DNA of 64,000 nucleotides from Whitmania pigra. Taxonomy: Eukaryota > Annelida > Clitellata > Hirudinida > Haemopidae. The stretch is from contig JAJTWR010000308.1 in assembly GCA_021613335.1 (NCBI GenBank), positions 2,896,001 to 2,960,000 of the forward strand. The letters are read 5' to 3'. Positions 11,801-19,507 of the stretch are shown here, piece after piece. Both the position numbers and the translations under genes were made by a program. Under the pieces are notes generated by a model. It ran no database searches. It was given only the letters and a program-made list of their open reading frames with translations, and was not told the DNA's origin. Every line of letters begins with the position of its first letter. Positions within the stretch are counted from its first letter, which is position 1.

Positions 11801-14800
11801 CACGTTAATAGCGATATATTGTATCATTCGCAAATTCCCCTTTTCAAGACCTGTTATGATATATTATTCGATATTGCCATAAATTCCAGTAAACATTTCT
11901 CATGCGCTCTTGAAAAGACTAAATAAAGATTTATTAATATTTAAAAATAATTTAATAACATCTAAACCGATAGAACATCATATAAATTATTGGGAAACAG
12001 CCTAGCCGCCATTATCAAAGCGTAAAATCTAAATGAGATCTTAGATCCAAACATCTCTCATTTCAATTGATAAAACATCTGAGAATCAGATTTCAGTGAG
12101 TGATCACCAACACCAACCTGTTACTGTAGTTTCAGCTCGACTTATTAAATGTTTGTAGAGTTGTTCAAGCTGATTCTTTTGCTCTTTAATCGAATTTGCG
12201 TAACTCTCTAAGCCGTTGATTTGGTGGGCGATTTGGTACGACCAAAATGAAAGACCCCGCTGGCATACCTCCATAATGGTTTCAGGTTTCAGTCCGACCA
12301 TCATCATCTAGTAAATATTATAATTGATTTAAACATGAATATATACCCCTAGCCATTTGTAAAATATCAATAACTATAAGTGATAATTATACAGGCCGAC
12401 AAAATTTAGGTCCACAAAAACTTTTTTTAAATTGACATTTATTATAATGGTTTCTGGGTTGCTGAATCTAAGTTTGTCCTCAGTTTGTTCCCACAACAGA
12501 GTAGCGGCTACATCAGACTTATCGCAGGTCAAACACTGTGGACGAGTATACAAAAGCTGAGCCCATCACACTAAAGCAGAACTACAATGCGTTGCATAAA
12601 CTTGGTCCAGGTTCAACAATCACACAATTTACACTTTATCAATGAAATTACTGCCGATATCTGACCTTTATACATCCTTTATATCATCCACAAAGTCATA
12701 TTTAATTAATACACAATAAAATTTAGCAGCAAAATTTGAATATTATTGAAATCTCATCGATAAATTCCTTTGATGCTGTTGCTCGAGGTTTTAGCAGCAG
12801 TACGGGGTATCTTTTTGTCAAGTCAATAACTTTTATTACAGGTATCAAAAAAGCTGATTATTATAATAAGGCTCTATATTAGTGCCCGACCGATGACTTT
12901 TTACCGATATCCCGATACCGATATTTTACATATGAAGTATCGGCCGATTCCGATATTTTATAATTATTTTCTCAATAAAATGGCTTATAATAAATAGCTC
13001 AAAGTACCCATGACATCATACTTTATTAATTTTACGTAAGACGCAGAAGAGGAACGCAAATAATTTGTAACAAGTTTTTATGGTCTTTTTTTCAACAGTT
13101 ATTTTTTTATATCTTATTTAATTATTTTTTTACTACGCCATCTTGTATATTTCTCTTATATTTTTATCTTTTTATATTTGTTTGTTATAAAAAATTTTCT
13201 TTAATTTATTCTACTTATTTAATTGGTTTTAAAGAAAGGTTTAGTTTATTAGAAAGAATAACACGCAACAACTTTAATAAATACTTTGTTGTCATAAGAT
13301 ATGTATGACGTATGATGTGTTATAGATTCTGTTGTTGGAAGTGTGATTTAAATTCGGATGTTGTCGGAAACAGTGTCGTAGATTCAGTTGTAGTTTCAAC
13401 TGGTGTAGTTTACACGTAAGTTTATATATATATACATATATATGTGTTTATATAACATATATGAAAATAATATATGACATAAATTATATAATTAAAATTT
13501 TGGAAATTTATATTTATATTATGATACAAATTATATTTTTAAGATTTGGAGAATTTCTGGAAAACGTAAGCAAACTCAAGGTAGAACTAACGGCGGCAAT
13601 AAAATAAGGTTGGGCGAAACAGCGAATAAACTTAACCTTAAATATCGATATCACAACATATAAATTTATGACATAAATGACAGTCTTTACGATTGATGAC
13701 GGTATAACCACCTGTGTTCCTCCTTACACTCCTTCCAGTAGCACATTAAACAGCATTGATTTCTCTCCAGAGGTCATACACAAAACTATTCGCACTCTAG
13801 ATTCTTCATTTTCAGCAGGACCTGATGGCATTCCCAATATATTCCTAAAAATGTGCGCGTCGTCGCTTGCTGTACCATCACCCCACATATTTGATACATC
13901 TTTTTATAGACAAAAAAATTGCCCCAGAATATAAAGTAGCTCTGGTCACACCCATCCATAAAAAAGGACCCCCTATGGCACCTGGAAACTACAGACCAAT
14001 CTCCATTAATTCAACAAGTTGCAGATTGATGAATCGAGTAATAAATTTAAGGCAATCATGCAACATCTGACTCATCAAAAGTTAATATATGACAGTCAAC
14101 GTGGTTTTGTCCAGGCCCGATCCACAATTACAAATATACTTGAATGCACTCAGCAATAGTCAGAGGAACTCCAAGCGAAGCATACCATTGATATAATATA
14201 CCTTGACTTTAGAAAGGCTTTCGATTCCGCTTCACATACCAAACTTAGTAATAAAAGCTCAGCTTATGGTTTTGGAGACGGCATTAAAGGCTGGCTTGGA
14301 CATTTTTTAGATTCGAGGACTCAAAAGGTTAAAGTCAACGGTTCAGTATCAGAGGAGGCTTTTGTCACCAGTGATGTTCCCCAGGGTAGCTTACTTGGGC
14401 CAACTCTGTTCTTACTCTACATAAATGACCTACCTGACCTGCTCAAGACCTCGAATGTTGTTTGCAAGCTTTTTGCTGACGATGTCAAACTGTACAGTAC
14501 AAACGGATTCTCTCAAACCCAGCTACAATTTGCTCTTGACAAAGTGGCCCGGTGGAGTGACAAATGGCAACTACAACTTGCGCCTGACAAATGTCAAGTT
14601 TTCCATGTAATAGGACGCAAACAGACAGGAGGATCCCTTGAAGATTTCATGTCACACAGCGTGCCGACAAGATCAGAGATCTAGTGATTACAATGGATCC
14701 ATACCTGAAGTTTGACTCACACATTGAAGACATCACCAAAAGAGCCGCTATAGTCTCCTGGATGACCCGAACCTCTTTCTCTTCCAAAGATCAGGATATT

Positions 14801-15161
14801 CTAAAGCTTGCCTTCTGTACTTATGTTAGGGATCTTTTCCAGATAAGCCCCGCCATAATATTTTTTTGGTGGCGGGGGTTAACTTTTTGGTGGGGCTTAT
14901 CTGGAAAAGATCCTATGTTAGACCTATTAGACACTGAACTTCGTCCTACTTGCATCATCACACACAAGCTCCAGGCGTGCAACACTAGGAATGCAGGACA
15001 CTGAACTCCTCCCACTTGCACCTTCACACACACCCGACTCCAGGGACTCTAGGAGTGGAGTGCAGACACTGAATTTCGCCCCTCAACTTCTCCAGGCTAC
15101 AAGCGTGCAGGACAACGACAATGACTCGGCGCGTGGCAGTGGACTCCTTTGTTTCAAGGCT

Positions 15162-15192
<31 letters not shown>

Positions 15193-15347
15193 TTCATTCA
15201 TTCATTCATTCATTCATTCATTCATTCATTCATTCATTCATTCATTCATTCATTCATTCATTCATTCATTCATTCATTCATTCATTTATTCATTCATTCA
15301 TTATTCATTCATTCATTATTCATTCATTCATTCATTCATTCATTCAT

Positions 15348-15378
<31 letters not shown>

Positions 15379-18300
15379 TTATTTATTTATTTATTTATTT
15401 ATTTTTATTTATTTATTTAATTGATTGATTATAGTCCGTTGCATAACTCAGATGATTTGGACTTTTTGTTTCAAGGCAAAAAATGTTTTATTAACGTCCG
15501 TTGCATGTCTAGATGATTAGGACGGTGTTTCAAGGCCTGGCGAGAGTCTATTTAAGGAGAAATCATCGTGTCCAAATCATCTCAGTTATGCAACGGACTA
15601 TAATCAAATAAATAAAATAAAGACACTCAGCCGTTCGCCCTCAGTGGTCTCCTTCCTCGCTTGATTCTCTTCTTCTGTTCAAAGGCGATTCACTAAGTCA
15701 ATTCCATCCGCGGCATCTTATCCATATATGGAGAGACTAAGATTGCTCAAGCTTCCAACCTTGGAAAGGCGGCGAATTCTGGCTGATTTAACACTTGGCT
15801 TCAAAATATTACATGGCTTTACGAACACCTTTCTAACACACTCCCTCCTTGCACAAAACTATACAGGAACAAGAGTCTCAAACTTAAGTAAAGCAATTAT
15901 TCTATAGATAGTGTTAAATTCTCCTTTTGCAATAGAATTGTAAAGTCATGGAACGCATTGCCAGGTGATGTCGTTAAATCAACCACGGTCTCCCGATTTA
16001 ACGCAATAATACGTGACTTTAACATTAGTCTTTACTTAAATTACATTTAATCTATTTGCTGCCCTTGTGTACATGCCGGTCGATGTCTTTTGTTTTTCGC
16101 AATTGTGTTTGTGGTCCAATTGGGCCATTCAATTGTGTCTAATAAAAAAAAAAAAAAAAAAATAAAAACAAACAAAAATTTAAATGATGGAGATTTGTAT
16201 TTATATTATGATATCAATTATATTTTTAAGATTTGGAGGATTTCGGGAAAACGAAAACTTAGCAAACGTAAACAAACTCAAGGTAGAACTAAAAACGGCA
16301 CTAAAATAAGGTTGAGCGAGACAGCGAATAAACTTAACCTTAAATATTGATATCGGCACAAAAAATCGCCGATACCGATACTGCTAATATCGATTATCGG
16401 TCGGGCACTTCTCTACATACATGGCCCCATTTCCAAATCTCACTTATGCAATGTATACGTTATTATAACTTGTCTCTGAAAAGAATTTTAATGATATCGA
16501 AAAAGGACAAATAAAGGCCTTTAAAGACCTGAATTTGACAATTTCCGAGATTTCTAGAAGGGGTATCGATCTCGAAAGGCTCTAAGATATTATTTGAATG
16601 ATCCTGAAAGTTATGGATCAAAAAACTAGTCAGGGAGGACCTCAAAAACTTTCTGAATGTGAGAAACGAGTTGTCCCCCCTGAAGCTTCCAAGAGGTTTA
16701 GCTCAACAAGAGACTTAATAAATAAGTCAAACTTGGAGGTTAGTGGATGAACCACATCCAGGTGCCTTCAGAAGAGTAGTTTTCTGAAGTATGTTAAGTG
16801 TCAGCACATGCCACTTATTCACAAGAAGATCCAGCAAAACTGGACAAAAGAGATAGTGAGTTCAGAGATGAACTGGGACTCTGTTATATTTTCAGATAAA
16901 AACAAAATAAATTTGGATGGTCCAGATGGCTATTAATATTATTGGCAAGATGTCATAGAGACCCAAAAGCATTTTTTAAAAGGAATTTCGGAGGTGGCTC
17001 TGGGCAGCTATTTCCTCTTGTAGTACATCTGAACTCGTCTTCGTGGAGGGGAAGCAGAACTTGCAGAAAATATGTTGAAACAGTGGACCGGTATCCCTTT
17101 CCACTGTGTGACAAATATGGGGATGATTCAGTCGTTTTTCAGCATGACGATGCTCCGCTACACACATCCGAACTGAAAAACTTCGGCTTATCTCCAGGAA
17201 AGGATTTTGAAGGTTTTGAAGTGGTCAGCTCGCTTCCCAGACTTGAACCCCATGGAAAAGATTTGCCTACCACTAGTCTAGTCTTGTTCTTTTTAGTGTT
17301 GCAAGAGACATTGAAAAAATTAGATTTTGCTTATGTCATAGACTAGTTTGCCACAGTGATCAAACGGGATTGATGGTCGCCAATTTTATAGTTCGTCCCA
17401 GGGCGAAAAACATACTGGCTAATCTGGAATGGTGATGATGATTGAGGTGGTGTCACTACTATCAACACATTAATTATCCAATTCCTTTTAAATAAAACTC
17501 CATGATTTACACTTTCATCTCTTATTCATTTTTAAGATTTGTAGTTCAGAAATAAATTATAAGTATTGAAAAATATGGAGTTACTTTCAAATCATTCTAT
17601 CTTAGCATTTATTCTAACATCTTGATTCCTTATCAGGCGACCAAAGGCAGATCTAGAACACTTTGTCGGGGAGGCCACACACACTGGAAGCGGTAGGCAA
17701 ATTTAGGGGTGGGGAGTTACCAAACTTTTCTCCGAAAGTAGTAAATTATTGAAATAATTTATTTTAAAAAATTAAACTAAATTACATTTTTTTAATTTGA
17801 ATTTAATTTTTGTATTAATTTTTATTTGTAATAAATTTGCTTATTTTTTTCTTATATTTTCCAAATAACTGAGACAAGCAGGCGACAATGCACAACAGCA
17901 ATGTCAAGCTATAAAGGACTTTTCTAGGTCCTTTTTAAAGTTTTCAAAGTCATTGAAAGGATACATCATCGAGAAACTCAACAGATATTAGAGAATTATA
18001 AAACAATTTCAAAGCTATTAGATAATAAAATTTGTTTAGTATAAAGAGAAACAAAATTTAATTGCAGCTAATAATATGCTATCTTAAATTTCTTCCACAT
18101 CTCCTTTTCTGCCACTCCAATGTAATTTATATTACCATAAAAATGACGATAATAAAATACAATTACCAAATTCTCGCCGCTCGCAATAGTTTCTACAAGT
18201 AGGTACATTGGACACGGTACTCCCATGTATTTTAATGAAAAAATTACTCACCGCCTTGGATCGCTCTGATGGCTGTACATCGACACACTTTACATCGAGC

Positions 18301-18662
18301 TTATCCACAAACTTAGCTTTACCTAAAACCAACGTTAATGACTTGTCATTCTATGTGGTATATTAGATAATTTAACATTACGTATGACTGACAAAGAGGG
18401 CAGAAACTTGTCTCACAGAATTCTTTAACTGCGCAATCATTGCAAAATATATCTACATCTGAAGTTAAGGAATAAGATCCCAAACGAAAAGATGAATTAC
18501 AATACTTCGATTACGTTCAGATACGAAAGCAAGAAGTTGCCTGTTAAAATAATTCAATTCGTTATGTATATCCAAAAACATAGTTTAAAAAGAAAGAATT
18601 ACCCAAGCAGTAGTCGTCAGTTTGGCCCCGCATTTACCAATATTGCAAATCAGTTCCTCCAT
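2849..18662 (-). CDS. CCNB1IP1: HEI10/CCNB1IP1-like RING E3 ligase (meiotic crossover factor)
   Basis: HEI10-family proteins are RING ligases that mark and stabilise crossover sites on meiotic chromosomes. Exons on the minus strand are 18603-18662, 18525-18540 (16 nt), 18382-18452, 18252-18341, 12118/12122-12307, 3120-3230 and 2849-3025. They join in phase except at the fifth donor, which is unresolved. The joined protein is about 235 aa. It starts MEELICNIGKCGAKL and has a C3HC4-type RING: C-x4-C, C-x-H-x2-C-x2-C and CPLC. The family segment SERSKAMMMVGLKPE and FWSYQ follow, then a coiled coil with KLMEKNRYIHKLQ and YEASRRR. The introns are 62, 72 and 40 nt at the 5' end, then about 6 and 9 kb filled with transposons. 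The visible C-terminus runs into an LTR. Alternatively a donor at about 2886 (GAAG|GTAGAC) puts the LTR in an intron, with more exons outside the window. Confidence 0.9.
3588..3905 (+). mobile_element. pogo/Tigger-type transposase fragment
   Basis: Broken frames read KRKELDSRHWKQIEVI, KIQILN-like helix-turn-helix text and AKCFEWFCLARSKI, matching the CENP-B/Tigger DNA-binding arrangement. A related copy at 27957-28340 shares AKC/VFQWFCIARSKN. Stops and frame breaks show it is dead. It sits in the 9-kb intron of the HEI10-like gene. Confidence 0.7.
4170..6220 (+). mobile_element. CR1/L2-like non-LTR retrotransposon, degenerate
   Basis: Endonuclease-domain text lies at about 4545-4700 (FVAGDINIHL, then GGILDIVL). 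Reverse transcriptase text lies at 5475-5950 (PVIKKPTLDPNQPSS, LLPPTQSAYRRLHSTETA, DKSAAFDTVDHNIL). After a deletion near 6010, YTDDTQIYA carries the catalytic Y-x-D-D-like box. A run of 13 C at 4797-4809 and the (GAT)n tract at 5390 break the frame. The element is old and incomplete at both ends and lies within the HEI10-like intron. Confidence 0.88.
5390..5455. repeat. (GAT)n microsatellite with GATAAT variants
   Basis: Imperfect ATG/GAT triplets run for about 65 bp inside the CR1-like element, between its endonuclease and reverse transcriptase parts. Confidence 0.9.
6700..7891 (-). mobile_element. Tc1-like transposon with broken transposase
   Basis: The minus strand from 7539 encodes an N-terminal helix-turn-helix pair (LSGKEKGQIEAFRQANYSIR, then the GRPKKLT hook). 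A frame break lies near 7100. The catalytic domain then reads SDEKKFNLDGPDG, QQDNAPIHTS and PDLNPIVNVWG. The second D and the third catalytic position are exactly 34 residues apart, but the third is V (codon 6737-6739), not E. The protein stops early at 6704. The right terminal repeat (about 7840-7891, ending CGCACTG) resembles that of the Tc1-like copy at 45514-47090. The left end is missing. Confidence 0.9.
7892..8444. mobile_element. MITE with ~110 bp inverted ends and a telomere-like core
   Basis: The left arm (7892 to about 8000) and right arm (about 8325-8444) are near-perfect inverse copies: GTAAAACCGTTCGAGACGGA, then ACACATTTTAATGAGATGCT and CTCCGCCTAAAATGAGTAAA. The right end is CAGTGCGGAGG next to TATA, which fits a Tc1/mariner-type TA insertion. 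No coding capacity is seen. The left tip overlaps the end of the Tc1-like element. A second copy starts at 44791. Confidence 0.88.
8107..8244 (+). repeat. Interstitial telomere-like (CCCTAA)n array inside the MITE
   Basis: About 20 imperfect units of CCCTAA, CCCTAT and CCTAAT type fill the centre of the 7892-8444 MITE. The copy at 44791 has only about three units at the same place, so the array has expanded or contracted since the copies separated. It is not a chromosome end: unique sequence and inverted repeats flank it. Confidence 0.9.
8455..9216. other. Intronic stretch with no recognised feature
   Basis: Only short stop-rich frames and no clear repeat were seen. It is part of the 9-kb HEI10-like intron. 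Confidence 0.6.
9217..10139 (+). other. GC-richer block of overlapping ORFs, unassigned
   Basis: Three consecutive plus-strand frames are open: 9217-9498 (hydrophilic, starting MMAKQGANLNEQQQRL), 9476-9715 and 9690-10139 (acidic, V/E/G-rich). The minus strand is also open over 9401-9985 with a Ser/Thr/Pro-rich translation. Base composition differs from the surrounding AT-rich intron. I recognise no domain. It could be a decayed transposon gag-like gene, a processed gene copy, or chance openness due to composition. Confidence 0.35.
10507..10990. repeat. Two clusters of the palindrome GTAGTTAACTAC
   Basis: GTAGTTAACTAC and variants (TAGTTAATAACTAC, AAGTAGTTA) recur many times at 10507-10668 and again at 10869-10990, around an AT-rich core. 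The arrangement is symmetrical and self-complementary. It resembles sub-terminal repeats of a non-autonomous DNA transposon, but no clean ends were found. Confidence 0.75.
11034..11206. mobile_element. Short hAT-type MITE
   Basis: The left end reads CAGTGGGCGGATTAAAGG and the right end, inverted, CAGTGGTGGATTTAGG, separated by AT-rich filler. CAGTGG-type tips are usual for hAT elements. No matching 8-bp target duplication is visible, so the call is moderate. Confidence 0.5.
11490..11850 (+). repeat. 3' region shared with a pogo/Tigger copy
   Basis: TTGTCTTCTAT..ATCAATTTGTAAG, GGCAAAGC/GAAATCGCTC and GCAGTTTTTA.T.CA match in order the region at 28440-28600, downstream of the Tigger-type ORF at 27957. 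This is taken as the 3' tail of the same family. Confidence 0.55.
13499..13652 (+). repeat. Left copy of a ~160 bp direct repeat around a retroelement
   Basis: It matches 16187-16355 along its whole length with scattered differences, for example AACTCAAGGTAGAACTAA and AATAAACTTAACCTTAAATA. The two copies bracket the non-LTR element exactly. Confidence 0.85.
14830..14913. mobile_element. 84-bp hairpin MITE with perfect 8-bp target duplication
   Basis: The arms GGATCTTTTCCAGATAAGCC and its inverse continue to about 26 bp with one mismatch. The element is flanked on both sides by TATGTTAG (14822-14829 and 14914-14921). Removing it restores the reverse-transcriptase frame T-Y-V-R-P of the host retroelement. 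An 8-bp duplication suggests hAT-type mobilisation. Confidence 0.93.
14930..15120 (+). repeat. ~70 bp tandem repeats
   Basis: About three imperfect units contain GACACTGAACTTCGTCCTAC, CACACACAAGCTCCAG and GTGCA..AC. They lie inside the retroelement C-terminal region. Confidence 0.75.
15163..15420 (+). repeat. (TTTA)n(TTCA)n(TTTA)n microsatellite
   Basis: About 258 bp of four-base units switch from TTTA to TTCA and back. All plus-strand frames are open and give FIHSFIHS-like translations, which are an artefact of the repeat. Confidence 0.97.
15427..15605. mobile_element. MITE with 36-bp inverted ends
   Basis: GATTATAGTCCGTTGCATAA and the following bases to GATGATTTGGAC recur inverted at 15570-15605 with one mismatch. 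The 179-bp unit directly follows the microsatellite. Target duplication is unclear. Confidence 0.88.
16187..16355 (+). repeat. Right copy of the ~160 bp direct repeat
   Basis: It begins just after the retroelement poly(A) tract and matches 13499-13652. It carries one extra short block (CGAAAACTTAGCA) and runs on into the right end of the host DNA transposon. Confidence 0.85.
16480..17270 (+). mobile_element. Tc1-like transposase relic
   Basis: Broken frames read EKGQIKAFKDLNLTISEIS, SDKNKINLDGPDGY, VFQHDDAPLHTS and FPDLNPMEK. These are the same landmarks as the Tc1-like copies at 6700 and 45805. Many stops are present. Confidence 0.8.
17275..17440 (+). repeat. Dispersed repeat, copy 1 of 3
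   Basis: GTTGCAAGAGACATTGAAAA, then AGATTTTGCTTATGTCAT, then GGTTCGTCCC-like text are shared with 29566-29830 (plus) and 50152-50475 (minus). Confidence 0.75.
17441..18251. other. Intron sequence with one possible MITE tip
   Basis: AT-rich intron of the HEI10-like gene. GGCAGATCTAGAACACTTTG at 17645 resembles GGCAGATCTGGAACAATTTG at 6523, so a shared DNA-transposon end is likely. Nothing else is recognised. Confidence 0.45.
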
Positions 18663-19338
18663 AACATTACACGAACGCCCAAAAACGTTTCAGCTTCCAC
18701 TCGACTAGAAACAAACAAGAAATGCGCTCATTTTAAACGTCGGTACGTCTGCTACCTCAATCATGCTTGAGATAGTTGTGGAATTTATAAAATTTATTTA
18801 CGAAGAAAGTTTTATTTTTATATACATTTTTGACTTAAAAATATGTAATTGTTTTTTTTATAAATAAGCACTTCCGTAATTTTGAATATCGAGATTAGAG
18901 AAATGAAGTTTTTAATCGACAGTATGAAGTGAAAAAGGTTTTTGAGAACCACTGGTGTCTTTAATAACGGAGATGTCGAAACGCGTGCTTTAAATTCGAA
19001 TTTTAAATCATTTAAGGCATGGTTCCTAACCTGTACAGAAGCATCCATAAAATACTTTTATTGCACTCTATTTTCCAATACTGATTAACTAAACTATCTT
19101 TAAACATGCGAACTCATACTAAAAAGAAAATTAGGACTTAGAGCTCGAACGCCCATATGCCACTCATTCAACTCAAGGCTCCACAAAACACCACTTAAGA
19201 CTAGTTTCTGAGTCTTTGAACGTCCAAACTACAAACATTCCTGTCATTACAGCCCACTACACAAGCATGGCGACCGTCTGCTCCTGAACTCCTTAACCCC
19301 CCAAACCTAAACAAGACAGCGAAGTACTAGAGTAAATC
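18663..19338. other. Upstream region of the HEI10-like gene
   Basis: This is the stretch between the HEI10-like start codon (18662) and the calreticulin poly(A) signal. It must hold the HEI10-like promoter, but no motif is distinctive. ACCAGTGGTTCTCAA (minus strand, about 18945-18957) looks like a hAT tip without a partner. Confidence 0.4.
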
Positions 19339-19344
19339 TTTATT
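19339..19344 (-). terminator. Poly(A) signal of calreticulin
   Basis: AATAAA on the minus strand lies about 165 nt downstream of the calreticulin stop codon. Confidence 0.7.
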
Positions 19345-19507
19345 AAGAAATCTCCAGTGATACGGGGACATATTGCAACCAAGACATAGGCAACCTTGAT
19401 CATCAAATCTCCCACAATCAACATTAAGCAGTCCTGTTCACCTAACACTTAAAAATTACATGAACTTGAAATTACAAATATTGTACAAGTCTTGAATGAT
19501 CATCTTC

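Larger units (their letters stand above)
13679..16161 (+). mobile_element. Jockey/CR1-type non-LTR retrotransposon, interrupted
   Basis: Reverse transcriptase motifs appear in order: GPDGIPN, PIHKKGP, GNYRPISI, YLDFRKAFDS, PQGSLLGPTLFLLYINDL and LFADDVKLY (13770-14500). A C-terminal region (14690-14825 and about 15720-16050) reads RLRLLKLPTLERRRILADL. Frame breaks and stops occur. The body is interrupted by an 84-bp MITE, tandem repeats, a microsatellite and a second MITE. A run of 18 A at 16144-16161 is its poly(A) end. A related minus-strand copy lies at 25440-26170. Confidence 0.88.
12882..16412. mobile_element. DNA transposon with CCGATAT-rich inverted ends, host to nested insertions
   Basis: The left end (12882-12960) reads TAGTGCCCGACCGATGA, then CGATACCGATATT. 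The right end (16340-16412), inverted, reads AAGTGCCCGACCGATAATCG, then GTATCGG. Between them lies a Jockey-like retroelement flanked by a long duplication. No transposase of its own is recognised. The tips resemble hAT-like families known to me only by pattern. Confidence 0.65.

Noticed and set aside
12437..12535. Minus-strand open stretch with a C-x2-C (CLTCDKSD) considered as the HEI10-like RING exon
   Set aside because: The true RING, with all ligands and matching phases, was found at 18382-18662, and the 18252 exon joins the 12307 exon directly.
14991..15428. Plus-strand ORFs of 91-145 aa made of FIHSFIHS and LFIY repeats
   Set aside because: They are translations of the (TTTA)/(TTCA) microsatellite.
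18818..19048. 76-aa minus-strand ORF near the HEI10-like promoter
   Set aside because: The AT-rich translation has a hAT-like tip (CAGTGGTTCTCAA) embedded, and no second tip was found, so neither a gene nor a complete MITE is claimed.
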